From contig CANJLK010000026.1 of NCBI GenBank assembly GCA_947475465.1, positions 1 to 46,174 of the forward strand: DNA of 46,174 bases, read 5' to 3'. Source of the DNA: Caulobacteraceae bacterium. Its GTDB lineage: Bacteria > Pseudomonadota > Alphaproteobacteria > Caulobacterales > Caulobacteraceae. Positions 9,799-17,849 of this stretch are shown here, piece by piece. Below the pieces are notes generated by a model that saw only the letters and a program-made list of their open reading frames with translations, was not told the origin of the DNA and searched no databases. The first letter of the stretch is position 1; the number at the start of each line of letters is the position of its first letter. A program made the position numbers and the translations under genes.

Positions 9799-9906
9799 TC
9801 AGCTCCGGAAGAAGTCCTTCACGCGCTCGCTGGTCACGACAGCGGCCACCGCGGTGGCGACGAGACCCAGAGCCATGACAAGGCCGATGACCATGAAATT
9901 GTCCAT
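9799..9906 (-). CDS. Possible 35-residue single-span membrane protein
   Basis: A short frame encodes MDNFMVIGLVMALGLVATA and continues through a hydrophobic span to a charged tail (SERVKDFFRS). That is one predicted membrane helix with a short basic C-terminus. It lies between the DUF1365 and DUF6134 genes on their strand. The ribosome-binding site is weak (AAGG at about 11 bases). Such tiny single-span proteins are common in envelope operons, but nothing else supports translation. The rest of the 9639-9980 gap shows no other feature. Confidence 0.4.
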   Translation of the reverse strand: MDNFMVIGLVMALGLVATAVAAVVTSERVKDFFRS

Positions 9907-9980
9907 GGGCCGGACCTTAAGCCTTGGTTAACGCTTGTCGAGTCCCCTCACAGGGGAATTTGTACCGTATCAGGCGAAAT

Positions 9981-10787
9981 TCAGGCGGCCAGCTTGGCCT
10001 GCGGCGCGACGGTTACCGTCCGTGGCGGAAGCGCCGGGCGGACCCGGATCTTCCCGCCCTTCAGCCAGATCTTCAGGGCCTCCACGTGAATGGCCGCGAA
10101 CACGCCGAGGGTCATCCAGGGATGGGTGATCCAGGCCTTGAGCAGACTTCGGTCGCTGAGCGGCTGGCGCACGCCATGGAAACTCGCCGACAGCACCACG
10201 CCGTCCGCGTCGCTGACATCGACGGCCACCATCGTCCGATCCTCCGGCCGCAGGATCCGGAACCCGTAGGACAGGTCCATGTCCATGAACGGCGAGACGT
10301 AGAAGACCTTGTCGCAGGCCTGGCGCAGGATGGCCGCGTTGGCCGCCCCCTGAGGCGTTGGGATAAGGTAGCTGTGCCGCTCTCCGAAGGTGTTGCTCAC
10401 CTCGTAGAGCACCGCCGAAAGACTGCCGTCCGGCTGGTGGCAGAAATAGACGGTCAGCGGATTGAACGAGCGCCCGAGGATACGCGGCATGGTCAGGAGC
10501 CGGATCGGGCCGCCGCCCGGCAGGCCCGCGTCGGCCAGCAAGACCTCGATCTGCGCCTTCAGCGGCCGGGGGGAGCCATCGCCGTAGAGCGCAGGATCGA
10601 ACCCGAACAGGTTGAACCGGCCGACGCCCAGGGTCTTGAGCGACGCCAGCGCCCCCAGCTCGTCCAGGTCGATCAGCAGCATGAAGATGCGGTAGGTCAG
10701 TCGGTGGGCCCGGGGCCTTGTCCGCGTGTGGCGCACGACGCCCGCGTAGAGGCCCGAGGCTCCCAGGCCGTCGGGCGCGATGGTCAC
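9981..10787 (-). CDS. DUF1365 protein (candidate UfaO-like lipid enzyme)
   Basis: The 268-residue protein matches DUF1365: an N-terminal YAGVVRHTRTRPRAHRLTYR, the characteristic LTMPRILGRSFNPLTVYFC, and VSNTFGERHSYLIP. In Rhodobacter sphaeroides a DUF1365 protein encoded beside an FAD oxidoreductase belongs to the singlet-oxygen stress regulon and, as I recall, takes part in furan fatty acid formation; its use here is inference. Its ATG overlaps the stop of the upstream FAD oxidoreductase (ATGA), so the two are translationally coupled. No signal peptide is visible, though the protein is likely membrane-associated. Confidence 0.85.
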   Translation of the reverse strand: MTIAPDGLGASGLYAGVVRHTRTRPRAHRLTYRIFMLLIDLDELGALASLKTLGVGRFNLFGFDPALYGDGSPRPLKAQIEVLLADAGLPGGGPIRLLTMPRILGRSFNPLTVYFCHQPDGSLSAVLYEVSNTFGERHSYLIPTPQGAANAAILRQACDKVFYVSPFMDMDLSYGFRILRPEDRTMVAVDVSDADGVVLSASFHGVRQPLSDRSLLKAWITHPWMTLGVFAAIHVEALKIWLKGGKIRVRPALPPRTVTVAPQAKLAA

Positions 10788-12130
10788 GCCGCCGCCGCCG
10801 CCGGTTTCGGCGCGGCCTCCAGGTGGATGCGGCCGGATTCGTCGGCCACCGTCCAGGGACGGCGAACCCCGCCCAACTGCTCGGCCACCGCCAGGCCCGA
10901 CTGCAGGGCGTCCTCGTGGAAGCCGTGTCCGAAGTAGGAGCCGCAGAACCAGGTCTGCCGCACCCCCTGGAGGCTCCAGATCTCACGCTGGGCGGAGATC
11001 GCGCCGGCGTCGAACAGCGGGTGCTCGTAGAGTTCGCTCTTGATGATCGCGTCGTCCGGAATCGGGGCCTTGGGGTCGAGAGAGACGAACAGGTCCGGGG
11101 CGTTCTTCAGGCTCTGCAGCCGGTTCATCCAGTAGCTGACGCAGCCGGTCTCGGGGGTCCCCCGGTGGCCCACGTGGTTCCAGCTGGTCCAGGCGCGGCG
11201 GCGCTTGGGCATGACGCTCGGACAGGTGTGCAGCACCGTCAGGTTGCGGCTGTACTTGAAGGCGCCCAGCAGACGGCGCTCGTCCGGCGTCGGGTCTTCC
11301 AACAGCTCAAGGGCGGTGTCGCCGTGGGTGGCCAGCACGACCTCGTCGAAATGGTGGGTCTGGCCGGCGGCGTCGCGGACCTCCACCCTCCCAGGCAGGC
11401 GCCTGACACCGGTCACTTTGGCCGAGGTCCGGACCTCGCCCTGGAAGGCTTCGGCGAGCTTCGTCACGTAGCTGCGACTCCCGCCGGTGACCGTGCGCCA
11501 CAGGCCCCGCCCGAAGATGCTCATCATCCCGTGGTTCTGGAAGAAACGGATCAGGGAGGCGGCGGGATAGTCGCGGATCGCGCCCAGCGGGGTCGACCAG
11601 ATTGCGGCGGCCTGCGGGATCAGGTGGTCGTCGCGGAACGCCTGGCAGTAGCCCTTCTGCGTCAGGTATTCGTCCAGGGAGGTCAGCGGCGCCTCCAGGC
11701 TCGCCAGGTCCTTCGGCCCGTGGCGGTAGAAGCGGCTGACGTCGCGCAGCATGGCCCAGAACCGGGCGGAGAAGATGTTGCGCTTCTGGGCGAACATGCC
11801 GCCCAGGCCGAAGCTGGAATATTCGAACTGACCGTCGTCAAGGCTGACGCTCAGCGCCATGTCCGCCGGCTGGCTGGCCACCCCCAGGTGGGTCAGCAGG
11901 GCGGTGAAGTTCGGATAGTTGGGCTCGTTGTAGACGATGAAGCCCGTGTCCACCGGCACCGGCCCGTGGGTCCCCGGCGCCTCGGTGGTGTTGGCGTGGC
12001 CGCCAAGCCTGGGATCGCTCTCGAACAGGGTGACGTCGTGGCGCTTCGACAGCAGCCAGGCCGCCGACATCCCGGCGATTCCGCCCCCTACGACGGCGAT
12101 CCGCAGGCGACGCTCATCGGAATCGAACAA
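10784..12130 (-). CDS. FAD/NAD(P)-binding amine-oxidase-like oxidoreductase (candidate UfaD-like)
   Basis: The 448-residue flavoprotein starts with the dinucleotide-binding loop IAVVGGGIAGMSAAWLL and the second FAD motif LFESDPRLGGHANT. The middle and C-terminal parts resemble the amine oxidase/phytoene desaturase-like group. Near the end is WFCGSYFGHGFHEDALQSG, where the glycine-rich stretch contacts FAD. Together with a DUF1365 partner and a CFA-synthase-type methyltransferase it matches the gene set for methyl or furan fatty acid formation, where this family acts as an acyl-chain desaturase. It is divergent from DUF1295 across 132 bases. Confidence 0.85.
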   Translation of the reverse strand: MFDSDERRLRIAVVGGGIAGMSAAWLLSKRHDVTLFESDPRLGGHANTTEAPGTHGPVPVDTGFIVYNEPNYPNFTALLTHLGVASQPADMALSVSLDDGQFEYSSFGLGGMFAQKRNIFSARFWAMLRDVSRFYRHGPKDLASLEAPLTSLDEYLTQKGYCQAFRDDHLIPQAAAIWSTPLGAIRDYPAASLIRFFQNHGMMSIFGRGLWRTVTGGSRSYVTKLAEAFQGEVRTSAKVTGVRRLPGRVEVRDAAGQTHHFDEVVLATHGDTALELLEDPTPDERRLLGAFKYSRNLTVLHTCPSVMPKRRRAWTSWNHVGHRGTPETGCVSYWMNRLQSLKNAPDLFVSLDPKAPIPDDAIIKSELYEHPLFDAGAISAQREIWSLQGVRQTWFCGSYFGHGFHEDALQSGLAVAEQLGGVRRPWTVADESGRIHLEAAPKPAAAAA

Positions 12131-12262
12131 CGCAGAACCTCTTCGCCCAAACAGCGCGCCCGGCCATGGCTGCGCCCTGAAAAGCTACGGGACCCCCCGG
12201 CCACCGGATGCATCTGGGAAACCTATGCTACCGTATCGGTCCTGGTGCAAAGCGGATCGATC

Positions 12263-13090
12263 ATGTTGCTGAGTCTGGCCCTCGCCGTGCTGATTTTCAT
12301 GACGGTGGTGATGGTGGCGGCCTGGCTGTTCGGACTGGCCCGCGCCAACGGCGGCTGGACCGACGTCTTCTGGACCTTCGGCAGCGGCCTGGCCCTGGCG
12401 GGCTCGGCCCTCGTCCCCCTCGAACACGGCGGCCTGCCCGGGCCGCGCCAATGGCTGGTGGCGGCGCTGGTGGCCATCTGGGCCCTGCGCCTGGGCGGCT
12501 ATATCGCCGGGCGGGTCGCGCGGCACGGCGAGGACCCCCGCTACGCCAAGTTCCGCGCCGACTGGGGACCGCGCTACGGCCGCAACATGCTGTTCGTCAC
12601 CCTGCCCCAGGCGCCGGCCACCGCGCTGCTGGCGTTCTCGGTCCTGGTCGCCGCGCGCAGCCCGGCCGGCCACCTTGGCCTGCGCGACCTCATGGGCGTC
12701 GTCATCCTGGCCGCCGCGATCGGCGGCGAGGCCCTGGCCGATTCGCAGATGAAGCGCTTCCAGGCCGCCCGCGCCGGCCAGGCCAGGCCCGCCGGCCAGC
12801 TGGTCTGCGACACCGGGCTTTGGGGCTGGTCGCGGCATCCCAACTATTTCTTCGAATGGTTCGGCTGGCTGGCCTATCCGGTGATCGGCCTGGACCTCGC
12901 CCACCCTTTGACCTGGCTCAGTTTTGCCGCGCCGCTGGTCATGTATGTCCTGCTCACCCGGATTTCCGGCGTGCCGCCCCTGGAAGAGGCCATGTTGCGC
13001 TCGCGTCCCGACGCCTATCGCGCCTATCAGGCCAGGGTCAGCCGATTCTTTCCCCTGCCGCCCCGGCGCCCGCAGCCCCTCTCAGCCTGA
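12263..13090 (+). CDS. DUF1295 membrane protein (steroid-5-alpha-reductase-like)
   Basis: The 275-residue integral membrane protein has about six or seven hydrophobic spans. The C-terminal segment is shared with steroid reductases and isoprenylcysteine methyltransferases: GLWGWSRHPNYFFEWFGW, which binds the nucleotide or SAM-like cofactor in related enzymes. DUF1295 proteins reduce or modify lipid double bonds in some lineages, and the precise reaction is unproven here. The ATG at 12263 starts a clean first membrane span; the long open frame upstream is an artefact of the antisense gene. CFA synthase follows 7 bases later. Confidence 0.85.
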   Translation: MLLSLALAVLIFMTVVMVAAWLFGLARANGGWTDVFWTFGSGLALAGSALVPLEHGGLPGPRQWLVAALVAIWALRLGGYIAGRVARHGEDPRYAKFRADWGPRYGRNMLFVTLPQAPATALLAFSVLVAARSPAGHLGLRDLMGVVILAAAIGGEALADSQMKRFQAARAGQARPAGQLVCDTGLWGWSRHPNYFFEWFGWLAYPVIGLDLAHPLTWLSFAAPLVMYVLLTRISGVPPLEEAMLRSRPDAYRAYQARVSRFFPLPPRRPQPLSA

Positions 13091-13097
13091 GCCCTCC

Positions 13098-14126
13098 ATG
13101 AGCCTCGTCACCAACGCCCTCCTCGCCTTCGAGAGCGCGCCCCTGCCCGACCCCATCCGCAAGGCCGCCATCCAGGTCCTGGTGTCGGGCGCGCGCCGCC
13201 AGGCCGCCGCGGCGGGGTCCAATCTCGACCGGGCCTTCGCCGAGCAGATGGCCCTTCGCCCCATCGCCGAGCACACCGACGCGGCCAACGAGCAGCACTA
13301 CGAGGTCCCCGCCGCCTTCTTCGAGGCCTGCCTGGGCCCTAAGTTGAAATATTCCTCCTGCCTCTATGCCCCCGGCGACACCCTGGGTCAGGCCGAGGAC
13401 CGCGCCCTGGCCGAGACCGCCCTGCACGCCGACCTTCAGGACGGCCAGAAGATCCTGGAACTGGGATGCGGCTGGGGGTCGCTGTCGCTGTGGATGGCCC
13501 GCACCCTGCCCAACGCGAAGATCACTTCGGTCTCCAACTCGGCCAGCCAGGGCGCCTTCATCCGTCGGCGCGCCGCGGCGGAGGGCCTCACCAACCTCAC
13601 CGTCGTCACCGCCGACATGAACGACTTCAGCCCCGAAGGCGCCGGCCAGTTCGACCGCGTCGTGTCGGTGGAGATGTTCGAGCACATGGCCAACTGGCGC
13701 GCCCTGCTCGGCCGCGTGAAGAGCTGGCTGAAGCCGGACGGGCGGCTCTTCATCCATATCTTCACCCACAAGTCCTCGCCCTACCGTTTCGACGTCGAGG
13801 ACGACGCGGACTGGATCGCCAAGCATTTCTTCGCCGGCGGCGTCATGCCCAGCCACAACCTGATGCGCCAGTTCCCCGACCTCTTCACGGTCGAAGACGA
13901 CTGGCGCTGGAACGGCCGCCACTACGAGAAGACCGCGCTCGACTGGCTGGCGAACTACGACCGCAACATCGCCGTCATCCGGCCGGTGCTCGAAAGCGTC
14001 TACGGACCCCACGCGACGCTGTGGCATCGCCGCTGGCGGCTGTTCTTCCTGGCCACGGCCGGCCTCTTCGGCCACCGTGGCGGCACGGAATGGGGCGTCA
14101 GCCACTATCGGCTGAAACCCGCATGA
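13098..14126 (+). CDS. Cyclopropane-fatty-acyl-phospholipid synthase-type methyltransferase (candidate UfaM-like)
   Basis: The 342-residue SAM-dependent enzyme acts on unsaturated acyl chains of phospholipids. Motifs are HYEVPAAFFEACLG, the SAM loop LELGCGWGSLSLWMA, the catalytic-region VSVEMFEHMANW, and LFIHIFTHK with the conserved His. It is shorter than E. coli Cfa (about 380). The segment that reads YSC in E. coli reads YSSC here. The late cysteine region of E. coli (CAGAF) appears as TAGLF. These differences leave open whether it makes a cyclopropane ring or a methylated chain. It sits 7 bases after DUF1295 and 16 bases before DUF2177. Confidence 0.88.
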   Translation: MSLVTNALLAFESAPLPDPIRKAAIQVLVSGARRQAAAAGSNLDRAFAEQMALRPIAEHTDAANEQHYEVPAAFFEACLGPKLKYSSCLYAPGDTLGQAEDRALAETALHADLQDGQKILELGCGWGSLSLWMARTLPNAKITSVSNSASQGAFIRRRAAAEGLTNLTVVTADMNDFSPEGAGQFDRVVSVEMFEHMANWRALLGRVKSWLKPDGRLFIHIFTHKSSPYRFDVEDDADWIAKHFFAGGVMPSHNLMRQFPDLFTVEDDWRWNGRHYEKTALDWLANYDRNIAVIRPVLESVYGPHATLWHRRWRLFFLATAGLFGHRGGTEWGVSHYRLKPA

Positions 14127-14142
14127 CACGGACGCTCGCGCG

Positions 14143-14553
14143 ATGCTGAAGTACCTGATCACATACCTGGGCTCCGGCCTGGCCTTCGCCGCGCTCGACG
14201 CCATCTACCTCACGGTGGCGGGGCAGAAGGTTTACCGGCCGCTGCTGGACTACGCCCTGGCCGACAAGCCCTCGATCCCGGCCGCCGTGGTCTTCTACCT
14301 GGTCTATGTCCTGGGCGTCCTGATGCTCGCCGTGCTGCCCAACCGCGACGCCAGCCTGGCCAAGGTGGCGATCACCGGCGCCATGCTGGGCGCCATGGCC
14401 TACGCGACCTACGACCTGACCAACCAGGCGACGCTCAAGGTCTGGGCGACCCGCATCACCGTCATCGACATCTGCTGGGGAACGTTCCTGACTGCGGTCG
14501 GCGCCAGCGCCGGCCTCCTGGCCTGGCGCTGGGCCTCCAAGACCTTCGGGTAG
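14143..14553 (+). CDS. DUF2177 family membrane protein
   Basis: The 136-residue protein has four predicted membrane spans. Its family signatures are an early AFAALDAIYLTVAGQKVY and a later GAMAYATYDLTNQATLK. DUF2177 proteins have no proven role but are repeatedly found next to CFA-synthase and DUF1295 genes, which supports membership in the lipid-modification operon. The ATG at 14143 lies 16 bases after the methyltransferase stop. It is the last gene of the plus-strand half of the cluster. Confidence 0.85.
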   Translation: MLKYLITYLGSGLAFAALDAIYLTVAGQKVYRPLLDYALADKPSIPAAVVFYLVYVLGVLMLAVLPNRDASLAKVAITGAMLGAMAYATYDLTNQATLKVWATRITVIDICWGTFLTAVGASAGLLAWRWASKTFG

Positions 14554-14640
14554 GAAGAAACACCGCGTCACCAAGCGTGTTTGGCTTGACCGGGCGACGC
14601 ATGGCATCAGCCTGCCGCTCAAACCTGCGGATGCGCGCCC

Positions 14641-15804
14641 ATGATTCCCTTCATCGACCTCCAGGCCCAGCGCCAGCGCCTCGGCCAGCCGCTTGAAGAC
14701 GCCATCCTCAAGGTGGTGCGGTCCGGGGCCTACATCATGGGCCCGGAGATCGCCGAGTTCGAACGCCAGCTGGCCGCCTTCGGCGAGGCGCCCTTCGCGC
14801 TCTCCTGCGGTTCGGGGACCGAGGCCCTGCAGCTGCCGCTGATGGCCTGGGGGATCGGGCCGGGTGACGCGGTCTTCTGTCCGTCCTTCACCTTCGCGGC
14901 CACCGCCGAGGTCATGCCGCTGGTCGGCGCCTCGCCGGTCTTCGTCGACATCGATCCCCGGACCTACAACCTCGACCCCGCAAGCCTCGACGCCGCCATC
15001 GAGGCGGTGAAGGCCAAGGGCGAACTCAGGCCCCGCGCCATCATCGCCGTCGACCTGTTCGGCGGCCCCGCCGACTATCCGGCCATCGCCGCCGTGGCGA
15101 AGAAGCACGACCTGAAGCTGATCAGCGATTCCGCGCAGGGGTTCGGCTGCACCCTCAATGGCCAGCACCCGATCCACTGGGCCGACGTCGCCACCACCTC
15201 CTTCTTCCCGGCCAAGCCACTGGGTTGCTACGGCGACGGCGGGGCGGTGCTCTCCAGGGACGCCGGCTTCCACGACCTGCTGGTCTCGCTGCGCGTCCAC
15301 GGGCAGGCGGTGAAAAGCGATATCGAGGGCAAGGTCTTCGAGCACGACCCGAAATACCTGAACGTCCGGATCGGCATGAACAGCCGGATGGACACCATCC
15401 AGGCCGCCGTCCTTCTGGAGAAGCTGAAGATCTTCCCCGACGAGATCGCCGCCCGCAACCGCGTCGCCGACCGCTACGCGTCGGGCCTATCCGACCTGGT
15501 GAAGACGCCCACGGTGATCGAGGGCGGGGTCAGTGTCTGGGCCCAGTACACAATTGAGTTGGAGGGCCGCGACGACCTTGGCCCGCAGCTGCGCGAACAG
15601 GGCGTGCCCACCGCCGTCTACTACCCGATCCCGATCCACCGCCAGGGCGTCTATTCAGGCTACCCGACCGCGCCGGGCGGCCTGCCGGTCACCGAGGCCA
15701 AGGCCGGCCAGGTGATCAGCCTGCCCATGCACCCCTATCTGACGGAAGACGACCAGGATCAGGTCATCGCCGCCATCCGCGCCTTCGTGAAGAAGAACGG
15801 CTGA
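14641..15804 (+). CDS. DegT/DnrJ/EryC1/StrS family sugar aminotransferase
   Basis: The 387-residue PLP enzyme transfers an amino group to a keto-sugar nucleotide, usually for surface polysaccharide or glycolipid precursors. It begins MIPFIDLQAQRQRL. It has the substrate/PLP segment LSCGSGTEALQLPLMAWGIGPG, the cofactor Asp in ISDSAQGFG, and the PLP lysine K192 in TSFFPAKPLGCYGDGG. The length is typical. No sugar dehydratase or glycosyltransferase lies nearby, so the sugar cannot be named. A histidine phosphatase follows 4 bases later and is probably cotranscribed. Confidence 0.9.
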   Translation: MIPFIDLQAQRQRLGQPLEDAILKVVRSGAYIMGPEIAEFERQLAAFGEAPFALSCGSGTEALQLPLMAWGIGPGDAVFCPSFTFAATAEVMPLVGASPVFVDIDPRTYNLDPASLDAAIEAVKAKGELRPRAIIAVDLFGGPADYPAIAAVAKKHDLKLISDSAQGFGCTLNGQHPIHWADVATTSFFPAKPLGCYGDGGAVLSRDAGFHDLLVSLRVHGQAVKSDIEGKVFEHDPKYLNVRIGMNSRMDTIQAAVLLEKLKIFPDEIAARNRVADRYASGLSDLVKTPTVIEGGVSVWAQYTIELEGRDDLGPQLREQGVPTAVYYPIPIHRQGVYSGYPTAPGGLPVTEAKAGQVISLPMHPYLTEDDQDQVIAAIRAFVKKNG

Positions 15805-15808
15805 GCCT

Positions 15809-16399
15809 GTGATCTACCTGGCGCGCCACGGTGAGACCGCCTTCAACCGCGAGCGCCGCCTGCAGGGTCATGTAGACTCTCCGCTAACCGATCTGGGCGT
15901 CCATCAGGCCCACGCCGTCGGCGGCCTGTTGAAAGACCTCGTCCGTGATCCCGCCGGCTGGCGCCTCATCTCCAGCCCGCTCGGCCGCGCGCGGGCCACC
16001 GCCGAGATCATCGCCCGGCAGCTCGGCGGCGGCGTCGAGGTCGAGATCGAACCGCGCCTGATCGAGATCACCCTGGGCGAGGACGACGGCCGGCTGCGCG
16101 GCGAGCTGGAGGCGGCCTATCCCGACGCCTTCGGGCGCACCGGCTGGATTTTCGACATGCCCACGGCGGAGCGCTACGACGCCGTCGCCGCGCGGCTGGA
16201 AAGCTGGCTGGCCGATCTTCCGCCGGAGCCGGAGCGCCGGGTGATCGCGGTCAGCCACGGGGTCACCGGGCGGGTGCTGCGCGGCCTCTACGCCAACCTG
16301 CCGCGCAACCGCACCGGGGAGCAGGATGCGCCCCAGGACGCGGTCTTTCAGCTGCGCGGCGGCGCCATCGGCCGGATCGACTGCGAACCCCTGGCCTGA
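15809..16399 (+). CDS. Histidine phosphatase (phosphoglycerate-mutase-like)
   Basis: The 196-residue protein begins with the catalytic RHGET motif (IYLARHGETAFN), where the histidine is phosphorylated. It continues with the phosphate-pocket Arg in SSPLGRARATAEI and the second catalytic His in AVSHGVTGRVLRG. It is a small-molecule phosphatase of the GpmB type; the substrate is unknown. The GTG at 15809 lies 4 bases after the aminotransferase stop, so coupling is likely. It converges on a minus-strand membrane protein gene 3 bases away. Confidence 0.88.
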   Translation: MIYLARHGETAFNRERRLQGHVDSPLTDLGVHQAHAVGGLLKDLVRDPAGWRLISSPLGRARATAEIIARQLGGGVEVEIEPRLIEITLGEDDGRLRGELEAAYPDAFGRTGWIFDMPTAERYDAVAARLESWLADLPPEPERRVIAVSHGVTGRVLRGLYANLPRNRTGEQDAPQDAVFQLRGGAIGRIDCEPLA

Positions 16400-16402
16400 G
16401 GC

Positions 16403-16717
16403 TCAGGCCCGCCGCCGGCGGGTGACCACCAGCTCCCGCTCCGGGCCCAGCCAGTGGGCCAGGGCCAACACGCCCACCGCCACGCCGATCCCGAGCACGA
16501 AGGCGCTGGCCGCCGTCACGGTGATGGCCGTGGGACCCGCCCGCACCGGGCGTGGGTCCATCCAGTGCACCAGCTCATCCACCGGCCCGGGCGGCGCCAG
16601 GTCGGGGGCCGGGCGTTCGTAGGGTTCCTGGTCGGTCGGCGGGGCGGCGTCCCACTCGCCGTAGTCCAGATCCTCGGTCGCCTCTTCCAAGACGTCGTCT
16701 GCTGTCTTCTTGCCCAT
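16403..16717 (-). CDS. Hypothetical single-span membrane protein with acidic N-terminus
   Basis: The 104-residue protein has an acidic, proline-rich cytoplasmic start ([15 protein letters not shown]), then a membrane helix near residues 65-90 ([20 protein letters not shown]), and a basic tail RRRRA. No family is recognised. By the positive-inside rule the basic C-terminal tail probably stays in the cytoplasm. It is divergent from yebC across a 104-base gap containing two perfect hairpins. Confidence 0.6.
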   Translation of the reverse strand: MGKKTADDVLEEATEDLDYGEWDAAPPTDQEPYERPAPDLAPPGPVDELVHWMDPRPVRAGPTAITVTAASAFVLGIGVAVGVLALAHWLGPERELVVTRRRRA

Positions 16718-16737
16718 CTTGCGACCTCCGCTCCGCT

Positions 16738-16794
16738 AACCCCCGCGCATGGCGGGGGTTCCGCCCTGGCCGCGCCCGGCGTAGAACCGGGCGC
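16738..16794. other. Two perfect hairpins between divergent genes, upstream of yebC
   Basis: The first stem is AACCCCCGC (16738-16746) with GCGGGGGTT (16752-16760) and a five-base loop. The second is GCGCCCGG (16772-16779) with CCGGGCGC (16787-16794) and a seven-base loop. Neither is followed by a T-run in the plus direction. They may be operator palindromes, leader structures of yebC mRNA, or dispersed repeats. The whole divergent gap is 104 bases. Confidence 0.6.
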
Positions 16795-16821
16795 TCAACT
16801 CATTACCCGCCGAAACGGACC

Positions 16822-17568
16822 ATGGCCGGACACTCTAAGTTCAAGAACATCATGCACCGCAAGGGCCGCGCCGATTCCGCGCGCTCCAAGCTGTTCTCCA
16901 AGCTCAGCCGCGAAATCACCGTGGCGGCCAAGTCGGGCCTGCCCGACCCTAACATGAACGCCCGCCTGCGCCTGGCCGTGAACAACGCCAAGGGCGAGTC
17001 CCTTCCCAAGGACGTCATTGACCGCGCCATCAAGAAGGCCTCTGGCGGCGACGCCGGCGACTATGAGGAAATCCGCTACGAAGGCTTCGGCCCAGGCGGC
17101 ATCGGCGTGATCGTCGAGGTGCTCACTGACAACCGCAACCGCGCCGCGGCCAATGTCCGCTCGATCTTCGCCAAGCACGGCGGGAACCTGGGCGCCACGG
17201 GTTCGGTGGCCTTCACCTGGGATCGCGTGGGCCAGATCGTCTACGCCGCCGCCGCCGGGTCCGAGGACAAGGTCATGGAGGCGGCCATCGAGGCCGGCGC
17301 CGACGACGTGGAATCCGACGAGGAGAGCCACACCATCTACACCGCCTTCGATCAGCTCTCGGAGGTGTCCCACGCCCTGGAAGCGTCGCTGGGCGCAGCC
17401 AAGTCGACCGCGCTCGCCTGGCGGCCCAAGTCGCGGACCCCGATCACCGGCGATGGGGTGGCGACCCTGATGAAACTGCTGGAAGCCCTGGACGACGATG
17501 ACGACGTCCAGACCGTCTATTCCAACGAAGACATCGATGCGGCCGAGTTGGAATCCCTGGCAGGCTAG
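16822..17568 (+). CDS. yebC: YebC/PmpR family protein (regulator or translation factor)
   Basis: The 248-residue protein starts with the invariant [18 protein letters not shown], then [18 protein letters not shown] and the [21 protein letters not shown] core. YebC proteins were described as transcription regulators and more recently as ribosome-associated factors that help translation of proline stretches. The ATG at 16822 gives the usual start; the open frame upstream is not coding. In many proteobacteria yebC is adjacent to ruvC. Here ruvC is about 14 kb downstream. Confidence 0.95.
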   Translation: MAGHSKFKNIMHRKGRADSARSKLFSKLSREITVAAKSGLPDPNMNARLRLAVNNAKGESLPKDVIDRAIKKASGGDAGDYEEIRYEGFGPGGIGVIVEVLTDNRNRAAANVRSIFAKHGGNLGATGSVAFTWDRVGQIVYAAAAGSEDKVMEAAIEAGADDVESDEESHTIYTAFDQLSEVSHALEASLGAAKSTALAWRPKSRTPITGDGVATLMKLLEALDDDDDVQTVYSNEDIDAAELESLAG

Positions 17569-17615
17569 TCTGATCCTAGGCGCGGGCTGGCCAGTTCCAG
17601 AGGTTCACCGCGGGC

Positions 17616-17732
17616 TCAGTGCGGCCAGAAGGTCACGGCCACGTAGACCGCCAGCAGGCCCACGAACAGGATCACCATGGCCCGGCCGAAGAGTTTTCGA
17701 CGGGCAACTTCACGCGGGTCGTCGGAATCCAA
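17616..17732 (-). CDS. Small single-span membrane protein (38 residues)
   Basis: A TTG start at 17732 is preceded by AGGAGA with eight-base spacing. The protein begins MDSDDPREVARRKLFGRAM (first residue read as Met), then a membrane helix (VILFVGLLAVYVAVTFW) ending PH. A charged N-terminus plus one helix resembles small inner-membrane proteins of alphaproteobacteria. The frame stays open upstream to 17801, but the good ribosome site favours the short form. It is divergent from the DUF4142 lipoprotein. Function is unknown. Confidence 0.55.
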   Translation of the reverse strand: MDSDDPREVARRKLFGRAMVILFVGLLAVYVAVTFWPH

Positions 17733-17794
17733 CGGGCTTGTCTCCTGCTTAGGGCGGGCCAGGAGCCCGCGGGCGGCCGTTCGGTCCGAAACGC

Positions 17795-17819
17795 GGAACA
17801 AAGCGTCTTCAAACCGGTT
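17795..17819 (+). promoter_or_regulatory. Candidate EcfG/SigT general-stress promoter for the DUF4142 lipoprotein
   Basis: GGAAC at 17795-17799 is followed, after 16 bases, by GGTT at 17816-17819. The general stress sigma factor of alphaproteobacteria (EcfG; SigT in Caulobacter) uses GGAAC-N16/17-CGTT, so only the first base of the -10 box differs. The predicted start of transcription lies about 25 bases before the ATG at 17850, which fits a normal leader. Confidence 0.6.
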
Positions 17820-17849
17820 TTGTGGCGAAGCTCAAGGGAGACTCGCCTG

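Noticed and set aside
12131..12262. Divergent gap of the lipid cluster searched for a ChrR-type RpoE promoter (TGATC then TAA/TAG)
   Set aside because: A TGATC is present on the minus strand, but no matching -10 element lies at 17-18 bases. No promoter is claimed.
10718..13090. A 790-residue open frame covering the DUF1295 gene and a long upstream stretch
   Set aside because: The first 515 codons lie antisense to the FAD oxidoreductase and read as low-complexity Arg/Gly/Gln-rich protein. Only the part from 12263 has family features.
13038..14204. A long antisense frame across the CFA-synthase gene
   Set aside because: High-GC DNA gives long antisense frames. The translation is Gly/Ala/Val-rich with no domain, and the plus strand has a clear methyltransferase.
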